Positions 54,465-64,000 of a DNA stretch of 64,000 bases are shown here, piece after piece. Origin of the DNA: Phytophthora quininea. Taxonomy: Eukaryota; Oomycota; Peronosporomycetes; Peronosporales; Peronosporaceae. Each line of letters starts with the position of its first letter. Position 1 is the stretch's first letter. The notes beneath the pieces are model-generated. The model searched no databases, was not told where the DNA came from, and saw only the letters and a list, made by a program, of their open reading frames with translations. Made by a program: the position numbers and the translations under genes. Location: the NCBI GenBank assembly GCA_011947345.1, contig JAAVTG010000672.1, positions 124,001 through 188,000 of the forward strand, given 5' to 3'.

Positions 54465-56131
54465 ATGATGGCTTCGAACAAAATCCACAGCTTCAGGACA
54501 TCGTCTCGCGTTCAAGTCATGTCTGCGATCCGATCTTCTCAGCACATAAAGGCACGACGAATCCTGCACACAGTGTGGTTTGTCATGGGCCTGGTGCCGT
54601 TGCTGCTGCAAGTGCGAAGCTACCTCAAATTCGCCACACCCCACAAGATCACAGAGACAGTATTGGCGCCACCGGGTACACCAAAGCAAGTGGCAAACCT
54701 AACTGATCTTTGCCCTGCACAAGGAATGCTGTTATCTGAGGCGTGGTGGAACATGGATTCAAGTTACTACTACATTGTGGAGCATGGCCGAGTTTGTCAT
54801 TACGTGTTACCGCAGTACAATGTCCATGGCAACTACGTTATTGGGAACGCGAAAGTATCGCCATTTCGTACCACCCCGACAGATTGTGCTGAAGACAGCT
54901 ATCCGTTCGAAGCGTACTTTTATCATGGGAGCGTTGGATACTATTCGTTTTACATTGAACTGGCGGGAACCTACTGCACGAAAGACAAGAATGCGTACAT
55001 TGTTGGTCAAGGACTCGGCGCTTTTGATATCAACGGATCCCGTTTAACAAACGACGAAGGAAGTGACGACTATAGAATGTCGTACTGGTACAGCCTGCTC
55101 GGTGTGCTTTGGATTACATACCGTGCTCTGGTACTGCGGCGAAGTTATATTTTGTGTAAGCGCTATGGTCGTAGATGCGAACAAATGGGCGAAGGGCTTC
55201 AAAGGAGGCAGGCTGTCGTGTTTGTGCAGGAAAGCTTGCGATTATCGGCTCATGGAGCGACCAACTACCACCGAGCTGGCTTGTTGTTCTTGCTACTCGA
55301 AGGGATCATGAGCGACTTGTTTCTCTTGATTGCAAACGATGGTCTGGCAGTCAAGCTGCAATACGCTTCGCTAGGCTACAATATCTCGGGGCTGATGTTG
55401 ATGCTATTTGAGGTCGTCGAGAACGCTAACATATTGCCGGAGAAGTGGAGATTGTTTATTAAACGACTATTGTTCTGCTACGAATCAACTATGGCCGGGG
55501 AGATGGCGACTACCGTGGCGTTAGACCACTTCATCACACGCATTAATCACTCAGACATTAAGCACTCCAACCCAACGGCGATCGAAGTGTCCTACTACTT
55601 GTGGAGTTTGGTAGGACATGGCATTCTCGTGCTCGTTATCGTCGCCAACATCATTTTCGTGCGGATTGTGCTAGCTGTGATAGTGGTCTGGTGGAAACAC
55701 CGCTCCTTGGCTGTATTCACTGCACCATGCTGCGTGGACTCAGCTCTTGGAATACACAGCAGAATGACAATGCTTACAGGATACCGATTAGACCATGGGA
55801 ATCTCTATTACTCGCCGAGGGCTTCCAAAGCGTTCGGACTACTCAAAATGGAAGAGGAAGACGGAGCTGAATTTCTAATACTTCACAAGTTATATTGGTT
55901 AACAGTCCCTAGAGACAATTTGTACGTGATCGGTGCGATCTCAGGGCATCGAGTGGAGTCTTGTACGGAACGAGCATGCTCGGGTGTCGTGTCTTTTTGG
56001 ATCGCAGTTTGGGAGGAAAACCCGCTGTCACGACTCATCGTCATCGTCGATCAATATTCGTCCAGACGAAGTCTCGAGCGTCCATCGGTCCTGTGGTGCT
56101 GAGCAAACTCCGTCCCGAAACCCATTCCTGA
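54465..56131 (+). CDS. Multi-pass membrane protein, tandem copy 2
   Basis: Paralogue of the preceding gene, about two-thirds identical by eye. ATG 54465. The same helices and the same conserved blocks RRCEQMGE, RRQAVVFVQESLRLSAHGA, RLFIKRLLF and RMTMLTGYRL occur. The single frame runs to 56102, but its last 35 residues do not match copy 1. One more T at T5 55993-55997 gives VSFLDRSLGGK, matching copy 1 (VSYIDRSLGGK), and ends at 56131. Transport substrate or ligand is unknown. Confidence 0.75.
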
Positions 56132-56198
56132 TTGGCACAAGTCTTAACATTGATGGCATGAAATGCGGTTGGTTTCGTTTCTTCAGCTCCTTCGCCTG

Positions 56199-56287
56199 TG
56201 AGTCTTACTCTTGGGCCTATAACGCCAAGCTTCACTTCCACTTCAGCCGGGCAGGTCTCCGTGACGAAGGCACGCCCAAGGGCACTA
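56199..56287. repeat. Non-coding repeat, unit 2
   Basis: Partner of 51062-51143, with the same ctcttgggcctataacgcca core and tgacgaaggcacgcc block. It lies just after the tandem membrane-protein gene and before the DUF1697 gene. Confidence 0.7.
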
Positions 56288-56649
56288 AGCTACCTACTGG
56301 ATGTTCTTGTGCAGAATATTCTTCACAGCGTAAACGTCGTGGCCCATACTAGACACGACTTCCGCCAAGGTTGCTTTTCACGGTGCCGCACCGTGAGCAC
56401 GTTTTTGACGTGCACTCTTCCCCCACGATGATGATGCTGCCACCAGTACGCTGCATCTTGTATTTGATCAGCTCCTTGAACTGAAAATGCGCTTGCGTGA
56501 GCCGTTGGGCTGCTAATTCGTTGCCAAACAGCGATCTCTCTGCCGAGTCGTCGCATTAAAAATGGTCGGTAAGAGGAAGGCTGCGATAAAGGATGACGCG
56601 CCGAGACCCAAGCGAAAGACGCGAGCGAAAGCAGTAGCAGCCGCCAGCG

Positions 56650-57210
56650 ATGACGCAGTCGACCTCAGCGACCCCCACGAGGGTGGCGGCGTTCCTTCGC
56701 GGCGTCAACGTCGGCGGTCGCACACATAGCATGAAGTCGATCGCCGAGGCGCTTGGTGCCGCGGGCTTCGACAACGTCGTTACCTTTCTCGCCAGCGGGA
56801 ACGTCATCTTGGACGTGCCTTCTAAGTGTGATGCCGCTCAGTTCTCTGTGGTCGACACAGAGCGCCACGTCGAAGAAGTGCTGGAAGAGCTCTTCGGATC
56901 CTCCATCCCCGTGTTCGTTCGCTCCATGGCCGACGTGGCACGACTCGACAAGAAAATTACACGGACAGCGACTGCAGTCAACGTGGTGCTGCTCAAGAGT
57001 GAGGTCACTCAGGAACAGCGTCAAACGCTGAAAGATCTGTCGACTGATGCGGATGACTTCGAGGTGCTGGACAAGGAGTTTGTGTGGTACTCGACCACCA
57101 AAATGAGCGAGTCTCCACTGTTCAAAGTGTCTTTTGAGAAGAAGCTGGGCGTCCCAGTCACCGTTCGCACTGTCAACACCTTACGACGCATCGTCAAGAA
57201 ATTCGGGTAG
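56650..57210 (+). CDS. DUF1697 family protein
   Basis: Intact 186 residues from ATG 56650. The core begins VAAFLRGVNVGGRTHSMKSI, then ALGAAGFDNVVTFLASGNVI, and ends SFEKKLGVPVTVRTVNTLRR. These are the hallmarks of DUF1697, an alpha/beta fold of unknown function found mainly in bacteria. An ATG at 56562 opens a Lys/Arg-rich frame (MVGKRKAAIKDDAPRPKRKT) that would add a nuclear-signal-like leader but is one base out of frame at the C5 run near 56680; this leader may or may not be part of the protein. The base composition does not stand out, so recent transfer is not evident. Confidence 0.8.
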   Translation: MTQSTSATPTRVAAFLRGVNVGGRTHSMKSIAEALGAAGFDNVVTFLASGNVILDVPSKCDAAQFSVVDTERHVEEVLEELFGSSIPVFVRSMADVARLDKKITRTATAVNVVLLKSEVTQEQRQTLKDLSTDADDFEVLDKEFVWYSTTKMSESPLFKVSFEKKLGVPVTVRTVNTLRRIVKKFG

Positions 57211-57224
57211 CAAGTTTGTCAGTT

Positions 57225-57700
57225 GCAGGAAGCTCGTCGTCAGCCGTCTGCGGTCTGATGGTAGCACGTAGCTCTGGCGGCGCAGCAATCGATTCCTTGG
57301 GCTCATCAACAAACGTGTCATTGGCCTCCTCCAGTTTCTCTTCTGTCGCCTGTATCTTGACAGCACCGCCTTGATCTTCGCTGGTCTTGGTGATCCTTAC
57401 GAGTTGTTGGGATTGATCCCCTGGACTTGTCACCTGCTCTCTCGGCTAGAATAGAAATCTCTCTTTAGCTACCGGAGTCAGCTCCACTTCAAGACTCTTG
57501 AATTGAAGATACTGCAGATAGTTCGACGCCTTTAGACCCGGATTCAGAGCATTCTACCGACGCATAGCTACCTGCGCTATGATGACCGCATCTAAAGTGC
57601 GCCTCTTGTTGCGATCCCACGCGCTTAGGAAGCACCGGCAGCTCACCAGTTCAGACATCGACATTGACGTTTTGACTACTTTATTGCGCGCAGCGTAATA
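57225..57700 (-). pseudogene. Truncated USE1 fragment
   Basis: The minus strand resembles the 5' two-thirds of the USE1 gene at 51.4-52.6 kb. The exon 1 part has the same lcl-rich pattern around 57600-57690 (cccacgcgcttaggaagcaccggcagctcacc against cccacgcgctcaggaagcgccggcagctcact); the middle part holds AAPPELRA and DEPKES as in AAPPELRT and AEPKEP. The second-exon region is partly deleted. The SNARE helix and membrane anchor are absent, so no SNARE can be made. It is probably the remnant of a segmental duplication. Confidence 0.75.
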
Positions 57701-58809
57701 TGGAGTGTACACTTGAGGAAGCACTCCCCGAAGTGACCTGGGGCAATGAGGACGCTCACCGAGTATCGTCAGAGTATTGGCAACTTCTTGCGTTCAATAC
57801 GCCAGCGAAGTCAGTCCCCGAGGACAAATTCCTCGCCAAATGACCACACATTAGGGAGCCCATCGCTGACTCGTTCGAAGGCAACTGCGCGGACAAGATC
57901 GGTTAAACGCCTGGATCGAGTAACTTACTGGCGATAGCAATACCAAATGGCTTCGCACCATGCGGTGAATGGTACTCTTCGAGCTCCAAGCAGCGGCAAC
58001 AGTTCAAGTCTCAGTGCCACCATTTGGACTCACTTGGCCGCCCTTCCTGCTCGAGGAGGTAAACGCTTCGTACGGTTGTGTTGGGATCACTCGCGATCGA
58101 CATTGGCCTTTCGTCGAGGATCGGCCGGACAACGCAGAGCGCTGCGCGTACGAATTCATCACAGATCTCGACCCCAACGAGAGCAACGGAGACCAGCACT
58201 GATCTCGTCCGTTGCAACGCTGGACTTGGCGGTGACTCACAACGTTCACTTCCGACGTTCCGGGGCCTGTTGAACTTTCACCCTCAACAAGCAACATCCC
58301 AAAACTAGATCCTTATTCTTCTGCCAGCCGAAATGGCAGCAGTGCAGTTCATGGTCCGTGGCCCTTGGGTCTCAACTCGGCAACACTGCAAGACACAACA
58401 CCGCGCCGATGTTGCCTTCCGGCTTTCGGGATTAGGGGACCACTATTGTACAGTACATTGTACAGTACAGTAACAATATAGACCCTACTTATGCACACAC
58501 GGCTGGCTCCTCTACGTTTTGTATCGGAGACGACGTCACTTCAGACATGGAGTTCTCAGCTGTTGCCGCGCATTCCCCTCTTGGACATTGCTCAGCAGGC
58601 GAGGAAAGGCCAGCCGGCGCGGTACATTTGAGGAAACCCTCTGCTGCGACCAATCCTCCCCAGTTTGTGGGCGGCGCGACGGTGGTTTGGCATCTTGACA
58701 GGCGCCTGTCCGTCTTGGAAGACCAGAGCGGGGTCGATCGACGCGACCGGAGCTGAGCTGACTCCTGCGCGTATCAACAGGCCCAGGTAGATAGAGAATC
58801 GCCTTGGCA
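57701..58809. other. Intergenic with a few unassigned frames
   Basis: Plus-strand frames at 57700-57840 and 57969-58202 (for example SVPPFGLTWPPFLLEEVN) look somewhat protein-like but do not join into a gene, and I recognise no family. The rest, including 58320-58800, holds no supported gene. It contains a 12-bp tandem duplication, listed separately. Confidence 0.35.
58446..58469. repeat. Perfect 12-bp tandem duplication
   Basis: ttgtacagtaca occurs twice in a row, followed by another gtaacaa. It has dyad character (tgtacagtaca) and might be a small hairpin or protein-binding site. It lies 340 bp upstream of the myosin start. Confidence 0.6.
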
Positions 58810-61800
58810 ATGGCTCCGTCCGCTAAGGGAGGGGCGACGCCAAGTGTATCAGTTGGGGTCTGCTGCTACATCCCCGATGCAGAGGCTGCGTGGCTACCGG
58901 TGTACGTCGAAGAGGTCGACGAGCAAAAGGGACTTGTGACGGTGCGGATCCAGCGACCACGGAAAGACCAGAACGATGGCGACGGGCCGGCAGACCACGA
59001 CGACGCGGACAGGAGCGGCGATCGCAAAGTCGTGGCGATCGACGTGGGCTTCCCACCGCAGAATGCACAGGTGTCCAGGAGTCCGTCGGGGCTGGACAAC
59101 ATGATCGAGCTCAACCACCTCCACGAAGCTGCAATTCTTCGTAACCTCAAGAAGCGCTTCCGCGAGCGGATGCCGTACACGTACACAGGCGACATTTGTC
59201 TGGCCGTGAACCCGTACCAATGGCTGGACGAGTTGTATAAGCCCGGCCTTCACAAGCAGTACTTCCGAGCATCCAAGCGGCAAGACTTGCCACCCCACGC
59301 GTACGCCGTTTCCGTCGCGGCATTCAGGCATATGCGTGATAACGGTAGCAACCAAAGTATCCTCGTGAGTGGAGAATCGGGAGCTGGTAAGACTGAGACG
59401 ACCAAGATCCTCATGGACAACTTGGCTACCATTGCCCCAGTGCCAACCTCCAGCAAAAGTTCACAGGAACACACTATTACTACCAGGATCATCGAAGTGA
59501 ATCCGCTGCTCGAGAGCTTTGGTAACGCTAGGACTACGCGGAATGACAATTCGAGTCGCTTCGGCAAGTTTACGCAGCTCCAGTTCGACAAGAACCACGC
59601 TCTCTGTGGCGCACAGTGCGAGACGTACCTGCTCGAGAAGACCCGCGTGATATCGCACGAGCGCGGAGAACGCAACTACCACATTTTTATCAACTGCTGC
59701 ACGGCACCACAGCAGAGGAACGCGACGCGTTGGGACTTGGCAATGAATGTCCAAAGTTTTCCTACTTGCAGGAAAAAGAGACTCAGCAAGACACCAAGCC
59801 GGGACGAAAGCCCAAACCTGCTTCAGCACCAATTCCGAGATCAGAGGAAGCCATCCAAGTGGAACAAGCGAAAGATAAAGCTCTTTTCGCGAAGACCAAG
59901 CAGGCTTTAACCCTCCTTGGCCTTAATCCACAGCAGCAGAACGATTTGTTCCAGGTGCTTTCTGGAATCCTCCATTTGGGTGAGGCTGAGTTCACTGCGA
60001 AGCCAGACAACGACGAAGCGTGTGACTTGGTGAAGGAATCGGCGGGTTACTCGAGTACACTGCTTGGTTTGAACCCTGAAACAATGGCCAAAGCGCTGAC
60101 GCATCGGACCATGAAGGCGGCTGGAGAAGTTTATTTGGTTCCACTCACGGTGGAGCAGGCTCAATCAGGACGTGATGCACTTTCGAAGGCCATTTACGCA
60201 AGTGTCTTCGAGTGGCTGGTGGCAGGTATTAACGCTAGCCTTGGAGCTGCACCGCGACTTACGGCGCATACGATCGGGGTGTTGGATATCTTCGGCTTTG
60301 AGAGCTTTGAGCACAACTCGTTCGAGCAGCTCTGCATTAATTATGCCAACGAGAAGCTGCAGCAAAAGTTCACCCACGATGTGTTTAGGTCGGTGCAGGA
60401 AGAATATGAGCGTGAGCAGATCACGTGGGCCCACATCGCATATGCTGACAACAGCGACACGCTGGCATTGATCGAAGGCCGCATGGGCGTGCTTGCGTTG
60501 CTGAACGAGGAAATTGTCCGGCCCCGCGGTAATGAGGAAGGTTTTGTGAGCAAACTCTCTCAAGCTTACCTCAAAGAGAAGAAACTCATCGAGTTCCCAC
60601 GAATCTCCAAGACCCAATTCGCCATCCACCACTACGCTGGCACCGTCAAGTACGAGGCTACTGGGTTCTTAGAGAAGCACAAGGACGCCTTGCTGTCGGA
60701 CTTGTCGGATCTCATGTGCGGCAGCCACGAGCCGTTCGCTCAAATGCTCTTCAAGGCCAAGGCGGAAGCTGCAGCTGCAGTGAACTTGAAGCGCTCAACT
60801 TCCGGCGGTTCTGGCCGTAAAATCGGTGGTCGTGGAGCAGGTGGAGCTGGCGCCGACAAAACTGTGGGCATGCAGTTCAAGCAGTCCTTGAACGCTCTCA
60901 TGACCAACATCAACGAAACGAACGTCAACTACATCCGATGCATCAAACCTAACAGCATCAAGAGCGCCACCATGATCGATGATAAAATGATCGCCAACCA
61001 GCTACGCTGTGCAGGCGTCATCGAAGCCATCCGCATTGCGCGTGTAGGATATCCGAATCGATTGTTGCATGCTGAATTCGCCGAGCAGTTTGACATTTTC
61101 TTGAGCAAGGAGGAGCAAAAGCGCCAGCAACAGGATCCGGAGAAGTATGGAGCTCCCCACTGCCGAGTGCTGGTGAAGCAGCTTAAGCTCGAAGCACCGG
61201 AAGAGTATCAGATGGGAGTGACGAAGATCTACCTACAGAAGGGAGTTCTCGAGAAACTGGAGCATGCCAAGGCGCAGAAGCTGTTTGCATATGTAGCACT
61301 CATCCAGGCGCATTGGCGTGGCATGCGCGCCCGCTGCCATACTACGAGATGCGCGATGCGCTTGTTGTTATCCAGCAGCACGCAAAGGTCTTCATCGCCA
61401 GACTTCGATTCCTACGCGCGAGACTCGCCATCGCAACGATCCAGCGTGTGGCGTGGTCACGTGGGTCGGCGTGAATTCTTTGCCGTACTGTGTGAAGACC
61501 GCGCGTTGCGGATTCAACGTGTTTGGCGCGGTCATGTCGGTCGGAAGATTTACGTCAGCGTCCTGTGCGAGCATCGAGCGACACAGATCCAGCGCATGTG
61601 GCGTGGTCATTTGGGACGACAAATCTTCTTCGCGGCGATATGCCAAAGCCGCGCTCTGCGAATCCAGTGCTGTGCTCGACAATATCTGGCCCGGCAGGAA
61701 CTTGCTAGACGACGAGCGACACATTTCGCACTGCTGGAAGAGAAGGAACGTCAACGCAAGCTGGAAGATGAACGCGAACGTCAGCGCAAACTGGAGGAGC

Positions 61801-63005
61801 AGCGACGCAAATTGGAGGAGCAACGCGAACAGGAACGTCAACTGCTCGTTCTTCAGGAAAAGAGTGCCGTGGTCATCCAAAAGTACGTGCGCTGGTACAT
61901 CGCGCGGTGTTTCTTTGCCCAAATGGTCATGGAGAATGCTGAGGAAAAGCGTCTGTTGCATCTCCACGAAGAAAAATGTTCGGTGATCATCCAACGATAT
62001 GTCCGCGGCTACTTTGCTCGCTGCAAGTACGCCGAGATGGTCGAAGAAGAAGAGCGCCGTCGACGTGAAGAGGAAGAAGAGCGCGAGCGCCAGGAACGAG
62101 AAGCCAAGCGCCTTGCAGCGGAGGAGGCAGCACTTGAAAAGAAGCGCCAAACCGAAGAGCGTCGTCGGTTGGCCCTCATCGCTCGCCACAGACGTGAAGC
62201 GGCAGTCGTCGTCATGCAGCGCATCGTCCGCGGGTTCTTGGCCAGGAGGAAATTCGCTGGGTTGATTGAGGAGGCTGAAGCTGCTGACCGACTTCAGAAT
62301 ATCCAACGCGGTCGCCTGTCACGCCAGCAGTTCTCGAAATTCCAGATAGAGAAGGCTGAGCAGGATGAGGAAATCGCCCGGGTCCGCGAGGAGAACGCTC
62401 AGCTGAAAGCGCAGCTAGCAGAACTTCTGAAGACCAACAAGGAGCTGGAGTCCATCGTTGCTGAGTGGCGATGCGATCGAGATGTCTTAAAAGCCTCCAA
62501 CAATCTGCGTGAGATCGAGCTGACGCAAAAGCTGAATGCACAGCGCAAGGAGTTGGAGGTTGCCCGTAGCGAGTACTCGACGTTGTGTGACTCGCTGGAG
62601 AAGACCAGTTCGCGCTCTACAGAGCCCGAGGATCTCAACTCCTCCGAAAGCTCCAGTGACGGTGATGACGAGCCTGCAAATGACCGTCCGTCCTTGCTGT
62701 CAACAACGCCATCGTATTTCGACGGGGATCGCCCTTCAGCCGACATCGCACAGATACTCGGATCGTCTCAGAATGGCACGCGCAAAGCACGGCTCGCAAA
62801 TGCAATGCAGCAACGTCGCCAGCAAGCGAGTAATGCTGTGCAGCAGCGCAAGCAAAAAGCTGCAGCTGCAGTGCAACATCGCAAGGAGCAGGCTGCTCAC
62901 TCGATGCACAACGGCGCCACCACAATCACTCGCGCCAAGAAGTGGGTCAGTCTTGGCCGCAAGAAGAAACAGGGTCCCACCACCCCAATTGACCCCATTG
63001 AGTAG
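58810..63005 (+). CDS. Myosin heavy chain with IQ neck and coiled-coil tail
   Basis: ATG about 58810. An SH3-like N-terminal region is followed by the motor: P-loop GESGAGKTETTK (about residue 187), switch I NDNSSRFGK, switch II DIFGFESFE and the C-terminal NYIRCIKPN block. The neck has several IQ motifs (for example IQRVWRGHVGRKIYV, IQRMWRGHLGRQIFF, IQKYVRWYIARCFF, IIQRYVRGYFARC) for calmodulin or light chains. A charged helical tail and a Ser-rich end follow. Frame break at T5 59684-59688. In the long second frame, residues at about 61333-61445 are read wrongly, because two compensating losses (one base, then a GT unit) shift and restore the frame. An oomycete-type myosin; the class cannot be fixed by eye. 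Confidence 0.9.
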
Positions 63006-63141
63006 GTCTGTGGATAGTAGACACGCTCGTTGTTCGACCTGCAACAGAGCTGATAGACTTTATTTACACAAAAATGTGAAGAGATTTTGAACGTCAAGCA
63101 CAAACCTCTATAGTAGTAGTTGTTGTTTGAACCGTGTCAAC

Positions 63142-64000
63142 TTAACTCTCGTGATGAACGAGAGGTGTGTAGGCGGCATCGTACCAGTCCCGGGTTGTGT
63201 GTAACCCTCGCCAGCCACGAAGAGGTCGCTCGTTTGCGTACTGCGCAATGCAGCGCAAAGCGATCTCTTTTTCAAGGTACTTGACCAGGATTCCTCCGAC
63301 GGCTACAAGAAGGATATTGTCGTGAATGTACGCCAAATAAGCGAGCCCACAAATGAACGCTACGATCTGGTTGACAATGGAGCTGCAGTTCCATACTGCA
63401 AACAATTTGCCATAGAAAATGCTTTTTCTCGTGACGAAGACCAGCCCCAACAACGGCGAGCCAACAATCGCAGCTGGCAGGATCCCTAAAACTGACCAAA
63501 GCGCAGTCTGTTCAAACGAAATAAGCGCATTTGGTTAGGCAACACTGTTCAGACATGAAAGCCAATGGTTTCTACGTACTCGTGAGCAACCTGAATCCTG
63601 CGCAGTGGGGTCCCGAACTTGCACACAATAATACTCCACCATGATCCAGAAGGCAACGCCCATATCGGCAATAATAATAAGAACCATGGTCAGTGGAAGA
63701 CACCAGCGAATTGGAAGCTCAGGTAGCGGGAGATTGCGTAGCCGAAACAGAGGATAAAAGGGTTGCCAAACAGCCACAAGCCACCGCTTTGCCGAGTCGT
63801 TTGCGCACAACAAGGCCACAAATTCCCTCGCCTGGCGAACACCACTTCCTTTAGCCTTCTTCAGCATGAGATTATCACTATCATCACTGGAATCATCATC
63901 GTACATTGTTCTACCCTTATTAGGTTGTGAGAACAGAGCCTCCATCCGGATTTGCGAATAGCGAAAGTCGGCAGAGCGAGGGTCATTTTCAGCGTTTACC
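63142..64000 (-). CDS. Multi-pass membrane protein, partial at right edge
   Basis: Two exons visible with intron 63508-63579 (72 nt), joining SGCSR to TALWSVLGILPAAIV. Exon 1 starts at ATG 63945 (MEALFSQPNKG), but the frame stays open upstream to the window edge, so the true start may lie beyond 64000. The N-terminal part is acidic (DDDSSDDSDN). Three or four helices follow (PLTMVLIIIADMGVAFWIMV, SVLGILPAAIVGSPLLGLVF, QIVAFICGLAYLAYI, LLVAVGGILVKYL). No known family. Confidence 0.6.

Noticed and set aside
57969..58202. Protein-like plus-strand frame
   Set aside because: Does not connect to flanking frames through plausible introns, and no family is recognised.
1..64000. CRISPR arrays, bacterial operons, rRNA or tRNA genes
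   Set aside because: No repeat-spacer arrays, ribosome-binding sites or rRNA were seen; no convincing tRNA with B-box-like sequence and cloverleaf was found by eye.

Overview
The window is nuclear DNA of a eukaryote, most likely an oomycete of the Phytophthora/Peronosporales type. Evidence: compact genes with short GT-AG introns (about 50-75 nt), tight divergent and convergent gene pairs, typical eukaryotic genes (uL2/RPL8, dyskerin, IMP3, ArfGAP, USP10-like protease, Qc-SNARE USE1, myosin with IQ repeats), folate-biopterin-type transporters, tandem families of secreted or membrane proteins, and decayed MULE-type transposon sequence. The species cannot be read from the sequence.

Layout. 0-6.3 kb is gene-poor and holds transposon remnants. 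6.3-8.3 kb has one unrecognised gene and a secreted serine protease with a broken reading frame. 8.4-21.3 kb is a cluster of seven related GT31 (beta-1,3-galactosyltransferase type) genes in mixed orientation, interrupted by a USP10-like deubiquitinase. One member (11.4-14.1 kb) is a natural fusion of GT31 with a GT10 fucosyltransferase domain. 21.3-33.3 kb has two inverted copies of cysteine synthase flanking an ArfGAP, a coiled-coil protein and a very large EF-hand/WD40 protein. 33.3-35.7 kb has an IQ protein with two Dpy-30-like motifs; with the WD40 and coiled-coil genes this looks like a group of flagellar genes. 35.9-38.2 kb has divergent nucleolar genes (dyskerin, IMP3). 38.3-42.4 kb has a secreted protein, a transporter and a single-pass EGF-like membrane protein. 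42.5-48.0 kb has two inverted dihydroxyacetone kinase genes around a LENG1/CIR_N-domain gene. 48.1-50.9 kb has RPL8 and a kinase with a mitochondrial-like leader. 51.4-57.7 kb has USE1, two tandem multi-pass membrane proteins, a DUF1697 gene and a truncated USE1 copy. 58.8-63.0 kb is a myosin; the last gene runs off the right edge.

A theme across the window is that about twenty otherwise intact genes carry small frame breaks, nearly all at a mono- or dinucleotide run that is one unit too short, including in the essential RPL8. This points to deletion-biased sequence error more than to mass gene decay, so genes whose only defects are of that type are listed as CDS and the sites are given. Copies with a nonsense codon or large deletion are listed as pseudogenes.

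The strongest biology is (1) the GT31 cluster with a GT31-GT10 fusion, which could build a Lewis-a-like branch from one polypeptide, and (2) the dihydroxyacetone kinase pair, in which one copy has lost the substrate-binding histidine motif inside a diverged patch while both flanks are almost identical.
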